Assembly: GCF_013141775.1 (NCBI RefSeq)
Contig: NZ_WHOB01000018.1
Location: forward strand, 1-64,000
DNA from: Paenibacillus phytohabitans
GTDB taxonomy: Bacteria > Bacillota > Bacilli > Paenibacillales > Paenibacillaceae
DNA: 64,000 bases
Direction of reading: 5' to 3'
Positions 18,201 to 25,019 of this stretch are shown piece by piece. A program made the position numbers and the translations under genes. Positions within the stretch are counted from its first letter, which is position 1. Each line of letters opens with the position of its first letter. Below the pieces are notes generated by a model. It ran no database searches. It was not told the DNA's origin and saw only the letters and a program-made list of their open reading frames with translations.

Positions 18201-18391
18201 TCCCCGCCTTTGGCTTCTGCCACTTCCTTCATGATCTCGGCGGCCTTTGACGAAGTGTATCCTGCCGGGACCGAGATCTGCCCCTTCTCCCGTACCAGAT
18301 CGGACATAGCCGGGGCGGTCAGGAATAACACTACTGCCACCGCAAGCCATATAGCGATAATTGCCCATCTTGCTTTTAAAACGGTTCTCAA
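15233..18391 (-). CDS. MMPL/RND-family membrane exporter (YdgH-like)
   Basis: A 1052-residue polytopic protein of the MMPL branch of the RND superfamily. There are about 12 helices in two sets (about 160-370 and 840-1040), each with an RND-type Asp motif (FGIGTDYCILLISRFKEE and ALGVDYSIFLMARFNEN). Between them lies an extracellular segment of about 300 residues made of repeated LxxGLxxLxxGxxxL heptads (for example LADGLDQSNEGLTKIQSGL), like the YhgE/Pip-type helical stalk seen in Firmicute MMPLs. It overlaps the upstream MarR gene by 4 bp, the arrangement of B. subtilis ydgG-ydgH. Likely substrate is a lipid or hydrophobic compound. Confidence 0.9.
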   Translation of the reverse strand: MRTVLKARWAIIAIWLAVAVVLFLTAPAMSDLVREKGQISVPAGYTSSKAAEIMKEVAEAKGGETVHQVALVFNKPEGLQAADTESIKQGVEKLAANKASLNLSAITDPFTQPELKDTLIAKDGNTIMVALSVQGGEEEVKELPAKAGTLLGDVTADHYMTSEGLITEDTIASSEAGLKKSEYITVVFILLILFVVFRSFVAPFVPLLTVGLSYIVSQSVVAFLVDRFDFPLSTFTQIFMVAVMFGIGTDYCILLISRFKEELAHSEDTQSAIISTYRKAGGTVFYSGLAVFVGFLAIGLSKFMLYRSAVAVAVGIAVMLLALVTIVPFFMAVLGQKLFWPSRGKLEHSESRIWGAAGSFSLKRPWAALLIVAVIVVPFLLTYSGKLSFNSMDEIGSDYASVKGFNIISESFGPGESMPGKIVIKNDDRMDTAEYMGLAEKISRELEKVDGVKAVRSMSRPTGEQINDFLIPTQVATLADGLDQSNEGLTKIQSGLAEASEQLKENGPKLTEAASGSAKLTEGTAELKEGIVALGDGLSRIENGIRSGSAGAGEIKAGLAQAAASAKQLAAANTALLEGYKKIGSGLTALDGGLAGLQTQLQGVADALTGLEGSFAGLETAYPELLQDINYQTIKGTVTQSGAGAAGLAGGLGQISAQLKGAAAGLSEANAGYAKAAAGQSALAKGLDQLVAGIGQLQSGLNQAADGQGQIVGKLPSITSGLDQLQGGQQQLADGFGELTGQLGQLTDGLTQSADGLGQITGGLSSAQDYLKQIQDAKDDELSGFFVPAEALEADGIQQVFDTYLSGDRKVMTLDVVFAENPYSAEAIDSVGDIQAAVDRAVAGTKLENAETAMSGVTSTYSDLQKISNEDYTRTVILMLGGIFIILVLLLRSIIMPLYLIISLLITYFTALGVTEAIFVHLLNYSGITWTTPFFSFVMLIALGVDYSIFLMARFNENKTWDVREAILHAMRNMGTVILSAVVILGGTFASMYPSGVLSMMQIATVVLSGLALYALLFLPFFVPVMVRLFGRANWWPFSTAAAEEKPKSLNL

Positions 18392-18840
18392 TTGTTTCTA
18401 CCTCCTGGTTCCTGCATCAGAAATGCCAGCTTCTCAAACATCGTAATGAACCGCTCGATATCGTGATCCTCGAAGTGGAACAAGTAGGGGGAGATGACCT
18501 CCTGCATCTGCTTCTCAGAAGTGCTGTAGACACTTTTGCCATGCTCCGTCATCGTCAGATACACCTGCCGGCGGTCATTCTCATCACGGGTCCGCTCAAT
18601 CATTCCCGCTTCGTCCAGCCGGTTGATGATAGCCGTAATTGAGCTCTTGCCCACCGCCACTGCCTCAGCCAAATAGGTGGAGGTACACTTCTCCTGTCCG
18701 GCAATCAGCCGGAGAATCAGGAACTGGTCACTCGTCAGCCCTTCGCCAAAAATATCCCTGAGTCTGGCATTAATCTGCCTGGTCACAACCATATAAGCGT
18801 CCACGTAACGGTTGATCCATTCCTCTGCATCCTTTTTCAT
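18388..18840 (-). CDS. MarR-family regulator of the MMPL exporter
   Basis: A 150-residue winged-helix repressor. The recognition helix region is CTSTYLAEAVAVGKSSITAII and the wing is RTRDENDRRQVYLTMTEHG, both diagnostic of MarR. It starts from an ATG behind AAAGGAGGAAC and its stop overlaps the exporter start (ATGA), so both are made from one promoter at 18896-18924. An inverted repeat just downstream of that promoter is a plausible binding site, which would make the operon autoregulated and induced by a ligand of the repressor. Confidence 0.9.
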   Translation of the reverse strand: MKKDAEEWINRYVDAYMVVTRQINARLRDIFGEGLTSDQFLILRLIAGQEKCTSTYLAEAVAVGKSSITAIINRLDEAGMIERTRDENDRRQVYLTMTEHGKSVYSTSEKQMQEVISPYLFHFEDHDIERFITMFEKLAFLMQEPGGRNN

Positions 18841-18866
18841 GCGGGTTCCTCCTTTACGAAATAATA

Positions 18867-18881
18867 GTTCACGTGTAGAAC
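18867..18881. promoter_or_regulatory. Candidate MarR operator
   Basis: GTTC-N7-GAAC inverted repeat, extended to 8-nt arms with two mismatches (AATAGTTC / GAACAGTT). It lies between the -10 box and the MarR start, where binding would block transcription. Assignment is by position only. Confidence 0.4.
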
Positions 18882-18895
18882 AGTTTCACAGTAAA

Positions 18896-18924
18896 ACTAT
18901 ATTGTCCTATTCTTAAAAAGTCAA
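18896..18924 (-). promoter_or_regulatory. Promoter of the MarR-MMPL operon
   Basis: On the minus strand: -35 TTGACT (18919-18924), a 17-bp spacer, and -10 TATAGT (18896-18901), close to the sigma-A consensus, 56 bp upstream of the MarR start. Confidence 0.75.
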
Positions 18925-18957
18925 CCGCTGATCATGAATTTTACATTCCAGCGCAAA

Positions 18958-18995
18958 AACAGCCACCCTGCACCGTAAAGTGCTGAATGGCTGTT
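18958..18995 (-). terminator. Terminator of the GNAT gene
   Basis: AACAGCCA/TGGCTGTT stem with an inner GCAC/GTGC extension, followed on the minus strand by TTTTTG. Located 57 bp past the GNAT stop. Confidence 0.75.
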
Positions 18996-19051
18996 CTCTT
19001 CCCCTATAATCTGTCAGTAATGTTCTGTTACGTTGAGGCCAGCCTTCCGCT

Positions 19052-19492
19052 TTACTCCTCGTCCTCGGTCTCTTCAACCTCGTACACACAGCGGAACATT
19101 TCGATTCCGGCTGCGTTCTCGCCCAGGCTGTATACCATAAATCCAAGGCTGCGGTAGAAATCCGCGGCAATCTCATCTTCGGTCTCCGCCACCAGATAAC
19201 GCGGCTGACGGGTCGTCACCAGCTCCAGAATCATCCCCCGCGCATAGCCCTTGCCCCGGTTCTCCGGCAGCACTGCAATATGGCGGATATCCAGCGATCC
19301 GTCCTCAGTCTCTTCAAAGCCGGTGAGGCCGAGCAGCAGCCCTTCCTCCTCCCAGCCGCATAGCTGCAGTGCCGTTTGCTCCCGGTATTCTGCCGACGTG
19401 CGCTCCAGCGCATCCGGATCATCTATAACCGCATAAGCCAGCAGTTCGTTCACCTCAGGGGTTCCGACAAGCGGCTTCAAATCAATCAACAT
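19052..19492 (-). CDS. GNAT-family N-acetyltransferase
   Basis: A 146-residue acetyltransferase. The acetyl-CoA loop is IAVLPENRGKGYARGMI (Q/RxxGxG/A-like) preceded by strand GSLDIRHIAV, and the C-terminal part ADFYRSLGFMVYSL is the usual GNAT end. The tail is acidic (YEVEETEDEE). The start is set at MLIDLKPL because AGGAGG precedes it by 7 nt; 10 earlier in-frame codons lack a site. Acceptor substrate unknown. It is a single gene with its own terminator. Confidence 0.87.
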   Translation of the reverse strand: MLIDLKPLVGTPEVNELLAYAVIDDPDALERTSAEYREQTALQLCGWEEEGLLLGLTGFEETEDGSLDIRHIAVLPENRGKGYARGMILELVTTRQPRYLVAETEDEIAADFYRSLGFMVYSLGENAAGIEMFRCVYEVEETEDEE

Positions 19493-19628
19493 TATATGAC
19501 CTCCTAAAAGTTTGTTTAGCACTTCCCACCATTAAGCGGCTTCCTGCAAGCCTGCTTCGAAAGCACATGCTTAAGTGGAGAAGGTTCTCCTGTTGCCGGT
19601 GAGATCAAAGGTTCAGAGCAGCCTCCGC

Positions 19629-20147
19629 CTATCCCCGCACCAGCCGCAGCAGTGCATATCCCGCCCATACCCCCAGCAGGTTAAGCAGCAGATCATCAAT
19701 ATCCAGGCTGCCCGCCCGCAGCAGCATTTGCATTAGCTCAAGGACTATTATACATAGAACTGATACTAGCGTTAACCGCAGAACTGAGCGGTAAGCGGTG
19801 CTAACCAGAGGCAGCAGGATGCCAAAAGGCACAAACACGGCCACATTACCCAGCAGGTTAACCAGCCGCCCCGAGTAAGACACTCCGTTACTCATATCAA
19901 AATACAGACGCATGGTGCGCAGCGGCTCCAGATTGTAGCGCAGCGGCCCCTCTGTCTGAAGCGTCCGTCCAAAGCCGAGAAACATCCAGTAGATCAGCAC
20001 TGCACTGTATATGAGTAGCAGCAGCCAGGCCAGTATCCGCCGCCCCGGGGGCAGCTTCTGTCTATTTGCCGCCGGTTTTCTTTTCCGGCGGTGTTTACGC
20101 GTGTTAGAGATTGCTCTCACCTTCAATGATTTCAATGGTGCCGTCAT
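19629..20147 (-). CDS. VanZ-like membrane protein
   Basis: Up to 172 residues. After a very basic N-terminus (RKHRRKRKPAANRQK) come four or five helices with the VanZ-type features: YWMFLGFGR, YNLEPLRTMRLY, NLLGNVAVFVPFGILLPL and the late SLDIDDLLLNLLGVWAGY. VanZ-like proteins are small membrane proteins, one of which gives low-level teicoplanin resistance; most have no known role. The gene overlaps the 3' end of rpiA. The true start may be the in-frame GTG at 20120 (163 residues), since neither candidate has a clear ribosome site. Coupling to rpiA translation is likely. Confidence 0.82.
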   Translation of the reverse strand: MTAPLKSLKVRAISNTRKHRRKRKPAANRQKLPPGRRILAWLLLLIYSAVLIYWMFLGFGRTLQTEGPLRYNLEPLRTMRLYFDMSNGVSYSGRLVNLLGNVAVFVPFGILLPLVSTAYRSVLRLTLVSVLCIIVLELMQMLLRAGSLDIDDLLLNLLGVWAGYALLRLVRG

Positions 20148-20790
20148 TCTTGCCGATCACTGCCATATCGGCAATGCCGATGAACAGCCCGTGCTCCACG
20201 ACTCCCGGAATACGCTGGAGGGCAAGCGCCAGATCAGCAGCCGAGTCAATAGCCTCGAAGCGGCAGTCGGCAATATAGTTGCCGTTATCCGTCTTATACA
20301 GCTCACCGGCGCTGCGGCGCAGCTCCGGCTTACAGCCAAGCTTGGCCAGGTCAGCGACAGTCCACTCCCAGGCAAACGGCACGATCTCAACTGGCAGAGG
20401 GAATTTGCCAAGTGTGGTCACGGCCTTGCTCTCATCTGCGACCACAATCATACGGGTGCTGCCCATCGCAACAATCTTCTCGCGGAGAAGCGCGCCGCCG
20501 CCCCCTTTTATCAGCTGCAGTGCACCATCAAGCTCATCCGCACCGTCAATGGTCAGATCCAGAGAATCCACGTCGCCAAAAGCAACCAGCGGAATTCCCA
20601 GCTCACGGGCCTGATCCTCCGAAGCCTGCGAGGTAGCCACTGCCGTGATCTTCAGCCCTTCACTAACACGTTCACCCAGCTTGCGGATGGCCCAGTAAGC
20701 CGTAGAACCGGTACCCAGCCCTACCTTCATTCCGTCCTGTACGTACTCGACGGCTTTCTCTGCTGCCAGCTGCTTAACATTGATACTCAT
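20104..20790 (-). CDS. rpiA: Ribose-5-phosphate isomerase A
   Basis: A 228-residue enzyme interconverting ribose 5-phosphate and ribulose 5-phosphate in the non-oxidative pentose phosphate pathway. Signature elements are VGLGTGSTAYWAI (phosphate loop), LTIDGADELD with the catalytic Asp residues, and KGGGGALLREKIVA with the catalytic Glu/Lys pair; full length matches the family. ATG is preceded by a GGGGG site. It is divergently placed from a small plus-strand gene and overlaps the downstream VanZ-like gene. A transaldolase-like aldolase of connected sugar-phosphate metabolism lies nearby at 22336. Confidence 0.97.
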   Translation of the reverse strand: MSINVKQLAAEKAVEYVQDGMKVGLGTGSTAYWAIRKLGERVSEGLKITAVATSQASEDQARELGIPLVAFGDVDSLDLTIDGADELDGALQLIKGGGGALLREKIVAMGSTRMIVVADESKAVTTLGKFPLPVEIVPFAWEWTVADLAKLGCKPELRRSAGELYKTDNGNYIADCRFEAIDSAADLALALQRIPGVVEHGLFIGIADMAVIGKNDGTIEIIEGESNL

Positions 20791-20856
20791 TTTATTACCC
20801 CCATGTTATCCGTTATAATGAACCAAGTACAATAATGCACACCAGGAGGATTCCGG

Positions 20857-21054
20857 ATGAGAACCGAAAATCAGATTCAATCCAAAATCAACGAATTGAC
20901 GCTTCAGCGCAGATCTCTGGAGTCGCGGCTGGCACCCTTGTCTGCCGAAGATCCGCAGCGGGCAGCGCTGAATGTCCAGCTGACCCGGCTGGAAGATATG
21001 ATGATGATGCTCGAATGGGTACTGAACGCACCCACGGGTAAATATCACGCCTAA
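20857..21054 (+). CDS. Small coiled-coil protein
   Basis: A 65-residue, almost entirely helical protein (QIQSKINELTLQRRSLESRL, AALNVQLTRLEDMMMMLEWV) that should form a short helical hairpin or dimeric coiled coil. The ATG follows AGGAGG with 7-nt spacing. It is divergent from rpiA, with 66 bp between them holding the promoters of both. I do not recognise the family; a Met-rich stretch of four residues is notable. Confidence 0.75.
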   Translation: MRTENQIQSKINELTLQRRSLESRLAPLSAEDPQRAALNVQLTRLEDMMMMLEWVLNAPTGKYHA

Positions 21055-21115
21055 CGGATAGTTAAGGACAATATGTAAGCCCGAACAGATCAGCAGGCAG
21101 GCCTACACTGTCAGC

Positions 21116-21670
21116 TCAGCTATATTCTTTGAGCATGGCCTCATATAATATGGCATTGTCATGTTCAAAGCAGATAAATTCAATCCGCTGCAGCGGGAGC
21201 TCCGCTGATGTCCGTTCACGCACATAAGTCACGACTGAACCCAGCGCCGTCTTGCAGGCCAGCTCTTTGGGGAAGTTATAGATTCCGGTACTGATGTTCG
21301 GAAAGGCGACACTCCGTGCTCCGTTAGAGCATGCCAGACTGAGGCTGCTGCGGTAACATTGGGATAAAATAGCCGTCTCGCCTGCAGTGCCCCCTTTCCA
21401 AATCGGTCCTACGGTATGAATGACTCCCCGGAACGGGAGAAGCCCTGCTGTCGTTACCGCGGCTTGTCCGGGGAGTATCCCGCCTTGCTTCTGCCGGATT
21501 ACAGCGCATTCTTCTGCAATCCGGGGTCCGCCCGCCCGGTGAATCGCCCCGTCCACTCCCCCGCCGCCGTAGAGGCCTGAGTTGGATGCGTTCACAATCA
21601 TCTCACCCTGCCAGGCAGTAATATCGCCTTCACTTACTGAAATCACTACATTATTAACTGTGATTTGCAT
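21116..21670 (-). CDS. Macro-domain protein (ADP-ribose hydrolase type)
   Basis: A 184-residue macro domain covering the whole protein. Signature elements are GDITAWQGEMIVNASNSGLY, the GGGVDGAIHRAGG loop that binds the diphosphate, VIHTVGPIWKGG, and SVAFPNISTGIYNFP. The family removes ADP-ribose or O-acetyl groups from ADP-ribosylated substrates (YmdB-like). The start follows AGGAGG at 6 nt. It overlaps the end of the upstream membrane-protein gene by 17 bp, so they form one transcript. Confidence 0.92.
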   Translation of the reverse strand: MQITVNNVVISVSEGDITAWQGEMIVNASNSGLYGGGGVDGAIHRAGGPRIAEECAVIRQKQGGILPGQAAVTTAGLLPFRGVIHTVGPIWKGGTAGETAILSQCYRSSLSLACSNGARSVAFPNISTGIYNFPKELACKTALGSVVTYVRERTSAELPLQRIEFICFEHDNAILYEAMLKEYS

Positions 21671-22127
21671 GTTCGGCCTCCTGTTTCGCCGCAGTCTCCA
21701 GCGCTTTAATCAATTCCTTCTCCCCCCTGCGGACAGCCTTGCCCGGAAAAGATAAATGTTCAAACCGGACTCCCTGCATCGCGGCCTGGCGGAGATTGCT
21801 GAGCATATAATTCTGCGCGTCGGACAACACCATCTCGCCCCGTCCGGCAGCAACCCTGCACAGCGCATGCGTGATGAAGGACTCTCCGTCCGCCCCGTCA
21901 AACAGCGTGAATTGAAATAAAGGGACTGCTTCCGGCAACTCCTCATTCGGAGAGAAAGTCTGATGATATACAGAATACATCAAATGGCCGGTATAGGCTC
22001 TGGATGAATCATTCTCCCGTTCAGCAAGCATTCTGCTGTTCTGAAAGGCAATAATTCCGGCGGCGAACAGCAGAAACAGCACCACACTTCCAATCAAAGT
22101 AAATATTCCCTTCACCGCCAATCGCAT
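21654..22127 (-). CDS. Single-pass membrane protein of unknown function
   Basis: A 157-residue protein with an N-terminal helix (about residues 7-28, GIFTLIGSVVLFLLFAAGII) and an extracellular soluble part containing HLMYSVYHQTFSPNEELPEAVPL and FDGADGESFITHALC. I recognise no domain. There is no convincing Shine-Dalgarno for the ATG. It is co-transcribed with the macro-domain gene, which starts inside its last codons. A link between the two functions cannot be drawn from sequence. Confidence 0.68.
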   Translation of the reverse strand: MRLAVKGIFTLIGSVVLFLLFAAGIIAFQNSRMLAERENDSSRAYTGHLMYSVYHQTFSPNEELPEAVPLFQFTLFDGADGESFITHALCRVAAGRGEMVLSDAQNYMLSNLRQAAMQGVRFEHLSFPGKAVRRGEKELIKALETAAKQEAEHANHS

Positions 22128-22335
22128 GAAATGGACAATACCGTTTCTATATTATCATGTAGAGAAGTCTGCCGGGAATGGCCCAGAGGCAAGAAATGTT
22201 TATTTAAGCGTTTCATCTATAAAGTTATTTTGAGATATTCAAATTAACAGTTGAAACTTCCCGTGGCATGTCTCATAATGAAGTGGAGCAAACTGATTTG
22301 TCAATCCATACGAAATCAAGGGAGGATACCTGGAA

Positions 22336-22983
22336 ATGAAATTTTTCTTGGATACCGGAAATATTGAGGAAATCAAACGTATTACCCGCCTCGGATTAGT
22401 GGATGGCGTAACGACGAACCCGTCGCTGATCGCCAAGGAAGGCAGATTGTTTAAAGATGTTATCCAAGAGATCGTGGCGATTGTTCCCGGTCCGGTCAGC
22501 GCCGAAGTTATCGGTCTCACAGCGGAAGAAATGCTTAAGGAAGCTTACGAAATCGCTGAATGGGCTCCGAACGTCGTAATCAAGCTGCCAATGACTGAAG
22601 ATGGCCTTGAAGCTTGTTATGAACTGACTAAGAAAGGCATCAAAACTAACGTTACGCTCGTATTCTCCGCTGCTCAAGGCCTCATGGCAGCCAAAGCGGG
22701 AGCTACTTATATTAGCCCGTTCGTCGGACGTCTGGATGATATCGGCGTTGACGGCATGAAGCTGATCAAGGATCTGAAGACCATTCTCACTAACTATGGC
22801 CTGAAATCCGAAATCATTGCAGCCAGCATCCGCAATATCGCCCACGTAGAGCAAGCAGCTATTGCCGGCGCTCATATTGCTACCATCCCTGGTTCACTCT
22901 TGCCTTCCCTCTGGAAGCACCCGCTGACAGACAACGGTATTGAGCGTTTCCTGAAGGATTGGGAGAAAGTGCCGCAAGTTTAA
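22336..22983 (+). CDS. fsa: Fructose-6-phosphate aldolase / small transaldolase
   Basis: A 215-residue class-I aldolase of the transaldolase TalC/FSA subfamily. The N-terminus [14 protein letters not shown], the loop [14 protein letters not shown], the Schiff-base Lys in [12 protein letters not shown] (near residue 85) and [11 protein letters not shown] are all characteristic, and the length fits the small decameric group. The enzyme handles dihydroxyacetone transfer or aldol cleavage of fructose 6-phosphate; annotation as transaldolase (tal) is equally common. A GGGAGG site precedes the ATG by 10 nt, and the gene ends at a strong terminator. Confidence 0.93.
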   Translation: MKFFLDTGNIEEIKRITRLGLVDGVTTNPSLIAKEGRLFKDVIQEIVAIVPGPVSAEVIGLTAEEMLKEAYEIAEWAPNVVIKLPMTEDGLEACYELTKKGIKTNVTLVFSAAQGLMAAKAGATYISPFVGRLDDIGVDGMKLIKDLKTILTNYGLKSEIIAASIRNIAHVEQAAIAGAHIATIPGSLLPSLWKHPLTDNGIERFLKDWEKVPQV

Positions 22984-23005
22984 AATTATAACGGTTTATT
23001 AGTTT

Positions 23006-23042
23006 AAGCCCCCTTCCGCGAACGCGGAGCGGGGCTTTTTGT
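23006..23042 (+). terminator. Terminator of the aldolase gene
   Basis: GCCCC/GGGGC outer stem with an inner TCCGCG/CGCGGA stem, followed by five T residues. Lies 23 bp past the aldolase stop. Confidence 0.92.
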
Positions 23043-23064
23043 TGTTTGCTGTCCCGCAAATGCC

Positions 23065-23093
23065 TTGACCAATTTGCTTGTTGTGATTATAAT
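23065..23093 (+). promoter_or_regulatory. Promoter of the MarR-MFS operon
   Basis: -35 TTGACC (23065-23070), 17-bp spacer, -10 TATAAT (23088-23093): an almost consensus sigma-A promoter 37 bp before the MarR start. Confidence 0.85.
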
Positions 23094-23104
23094 TGTCATA
23101 ACAA
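23078..23104. promoter_or_regulatory. MarR-type operator over the -10 box
   Basis: Inverted repeat TTGTTGTGA-N9-TCATAACAA (one mismatch) centred on the -10 box of the promoter at 23065. Length, AT-rich character and position match operators of autoregulated MarR repressors. Confidence 0.68.
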
Positions 23105-23129
23105 CTAATTTTCTGAAGGAGCATTTTTT

Positions 23130-23567
23130 ATGCCGCATTCTTCTCCGCAGCAATTTCTCGGTTTCCTGCTGGGCTCCACCCACCGCAGGATTACCACCGG
23201 CTTTGCCAGGGCTCTGAAGCCTTATGATATTACACCCGAGCAATGGTCGGTCCTGCTCATGATCTGTGACCGCAGCGGGATCAGCCAAAAGGAGGTAGCC
23301 GCTGCTGCCGCCAAGGACCAGCCGACCACTGCACGGATCGTTGAGCTCCTGCTCAAGAAAGGGTTCATCAGCAAGTCAATGAATCCCGGTGACCGCAGGG
23401 CTTTTCAGCTCTACGCCACAGAAGAAGGGCAGTCGCTTATCGGAAATACGCTCGAACTGGAGCAGCAGACCATTAATACTGCCGTGGCCGGGCTGAATCC
23501 GCAGCAGCTTGAAGAGCTCCGCAGCATGCTGGAGCTGATCTACCACAACACTAACCATCAAGAATAG
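23130..23567 (+). CDS. MarR-family regulator of an MFS exporter
   Basis: A 145-residue winged-helix protein. PEQWSVLLMICDRSGISQKEVAAAAAKDQPTTARIVELL is split between dimerisation and recognition helices, and NPGDRRAFQLYATEEG is the wing with the DxR signature of MarR. ATG follows GAAGGAG. It precedes an MFS transporter by 12 bp, and a well-placed inverted repeat covers its promoter, so it very probably represses itself and the exporter until a toxic ligand binds. Confidence 0.91.
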   Translation: MPHSSPQQFLGFLLGSTHRRITTGFARALKPYDITPEQWSVLLMICDRSGISQKEVAAAAAKDQPTTARIVELLLKKGFISKSMNPGDRRAFQLYATEEGQSLIGNTLELEQQTINTAVAGLNPQQLEELRSMLELIYHNTNHQE

Positions 23568-23579
23568 GAGCACACACCT

Positions 23580-24791
23580 TTGAGCAATTCAACAGAACGT
23601 CTATGGACCAAGTCCTTCATTACTCTCACCCTATGCAATCTGCTGCTGTTCACCGGCCTGCAGATGACCTTATCCACCCTTCCGGCGTATGCGGAAGGCA
23701 CACTTCATGCAACTTCCGTGCAGGTCAGCCTCGTAACCAGCCTGTTCGCACTCAGCGCTATCGCTTCCCGTCTATTCTCGGCCAAAGCCATGGAGAAGGG
23801 CGGCCGTAATCTGCTGATCTTCCTCGGACTGTCCGTTTCACTCGCGGCCGTAGCCGGCTATTACTTCGCAGGCAGTATCGCTGCCCTGCTGCTGCTCCGG
23901 ATGTTATTCGGCGTTGGCTTCGGAATGGCCAGTACGGCCTTTCCGACTATGGCCTCCGATGTAATTCCTGTCCGCCGGATGGGTGAAGGCATGGGCTATT
24001 TCGGGCTGTCCACCAGTCTGGCGATGTCAGCCGGTCCGCTGATCGGGCTCAGCCTGCTGCAGGGACCCGGCTTTGGCTCCCTGCTCCTCGGCGCAGGAGC
24101 TGCGCTGGCTATTATCTTCCCGCTGGGCTACCGCCTGGCCAAGACCTTGCCCCCGCAGCACAAAGAACCCGCAGGAGTACCCGCTTCAGCCTCCGGGGGC
24201 GGGGCATACCGCAGGCTGTTTCTTCCCTGCCTGCTTAACTTCCTGTTATCCATCTCCTATGGCGGACTGATTGGCTTCCTGGCGCTCTTCGGAGCTGAGA
24301 AGAACCTGTCCCACGTAGCCTACTTCTTCCTGTTCAATGCCGTGTCAATTGTGATTATCCGTCCGCTGTCCGGCAAGATTTATGACCGCTTTGGCCCGGC
24401 GGCACTGCTCATCCCGGGAAGCCTGTTTATCGCCGGCGGTTTGCTGCTGCTCTCTTTTGCAACAACGACAGCTGCACTGTTTCCAGCCGCCCTATGTTAC
24501 GGCTTCGGCTTCGGGTCGATGCAGCCTGCACTTCAGACCTGGATGATCCAATCCGTAGAACCGCGCCAGCGCGGACTGGCTAACGGCATGTTCTTTAACT
24601 CCCTTGATCTCGGAGTCGCCATCGGCACCTTGCTGCTTGGTGCAATCGCCTTGTATACAAGCTATGCCGTTATGTACAGATATTCCATAATCGCACCTGT
24701 CCTGCTGCTCGTAATCTACCTCTTCGTCTATGCATCACAGCGCAGCAGAAGACGCCACTCCCCTGCACAGGAAGTGATCAGCCACACGTAA
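23580..24791 (+). CDS. MFS multidrug-type transporter
   Basis: A 403-residue major-facilitator protein with 12 helices. The motif-A-like loop (SRLFSAKAMEKGGRNLL), motif C-like region (FGLSTSLAMSAGPLIGLSLL) and second-half motif-A copy (RPLSGKIYDRFGPAAL) support a drug/H+ antiporter-type transporter. The start is TTG behind AGGAG at 11 nt, giving MSNSTERLW. It is co-transcribed with the MarR regulator. Substrate is unknown, but the pairing points to efflux of an inhibitory small molecule. Confidence 0.9.
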   Translation: MSNSTERLWTKSFITLTLCNLLLFTGLQMTLSTLPAYAEGTLHATSVQVSLVTSLFALSAIASRLFSAKAMEKGGRNLLIFLGLSVSLAAVAGYYFAGSIAALLLLRMLFGVGFGMASTAFPTMASDVIPVRRMGEGMGYFGLSTSLAMSAGPLIGLSLLQGPGFGSLLLGAGAALAIIFPLGYRLAKTLPPQHKEPAGVPASASGGGAYRRLFLPCLLNFLLSISYGGLIGFLALFGAEKNLSHVAYFFLFNAVSIVIIRPLSGKIYDRFGPAALLIPGSLFIAGGLLLLSFATTTAALFPAALCYGFGFGSMQPALQTWMIQSVEPRQRGLANGMFFNSLDLGVAIGTLLLGAIALYTSYAVMYRYSIIAPVLLLVIYLFVYASQRSRRRHSPAQEVISHT

Positions 24792-24968
24792 ACCCCGCTA
24801 TAGTCCAAATACCTTCCAATGCCCCCATGATATCAGCAGCAGCGAACCATCGGCGGTCCAAGTGCCACTCCGGTGAATCGAATGCTGCTGTACAGGGCGG
24901 CACTCATCGTTCACAACACCTTTTATTGTGGTTATTTCTGAAGTCTGATATTCGCAAGCGTCAAAAAA

Positions 24969-24999
24969 AACCGCCCGGCGTTTACACGCGTAGACGGTT
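24969..24999 (-). terminator. Terminator of helD
   Basis: AACCGTC...GGGCGGTT stem (one mismatch) followed on the minus strand by eight T residues; 21 bp past the helD stop. The remaining 24792-24968 holds nothing I recognise. Confidence 0.85.
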
Positions 25000-25019
25000 C
25001 TGCAGACAATCCATTGCTC

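Noticed and set aside
20011-20835. 274-codon plus-strand open frame
   Set aside because: Runs opposite rpiA and the VanZ-like gene; the rpiA product is certain.
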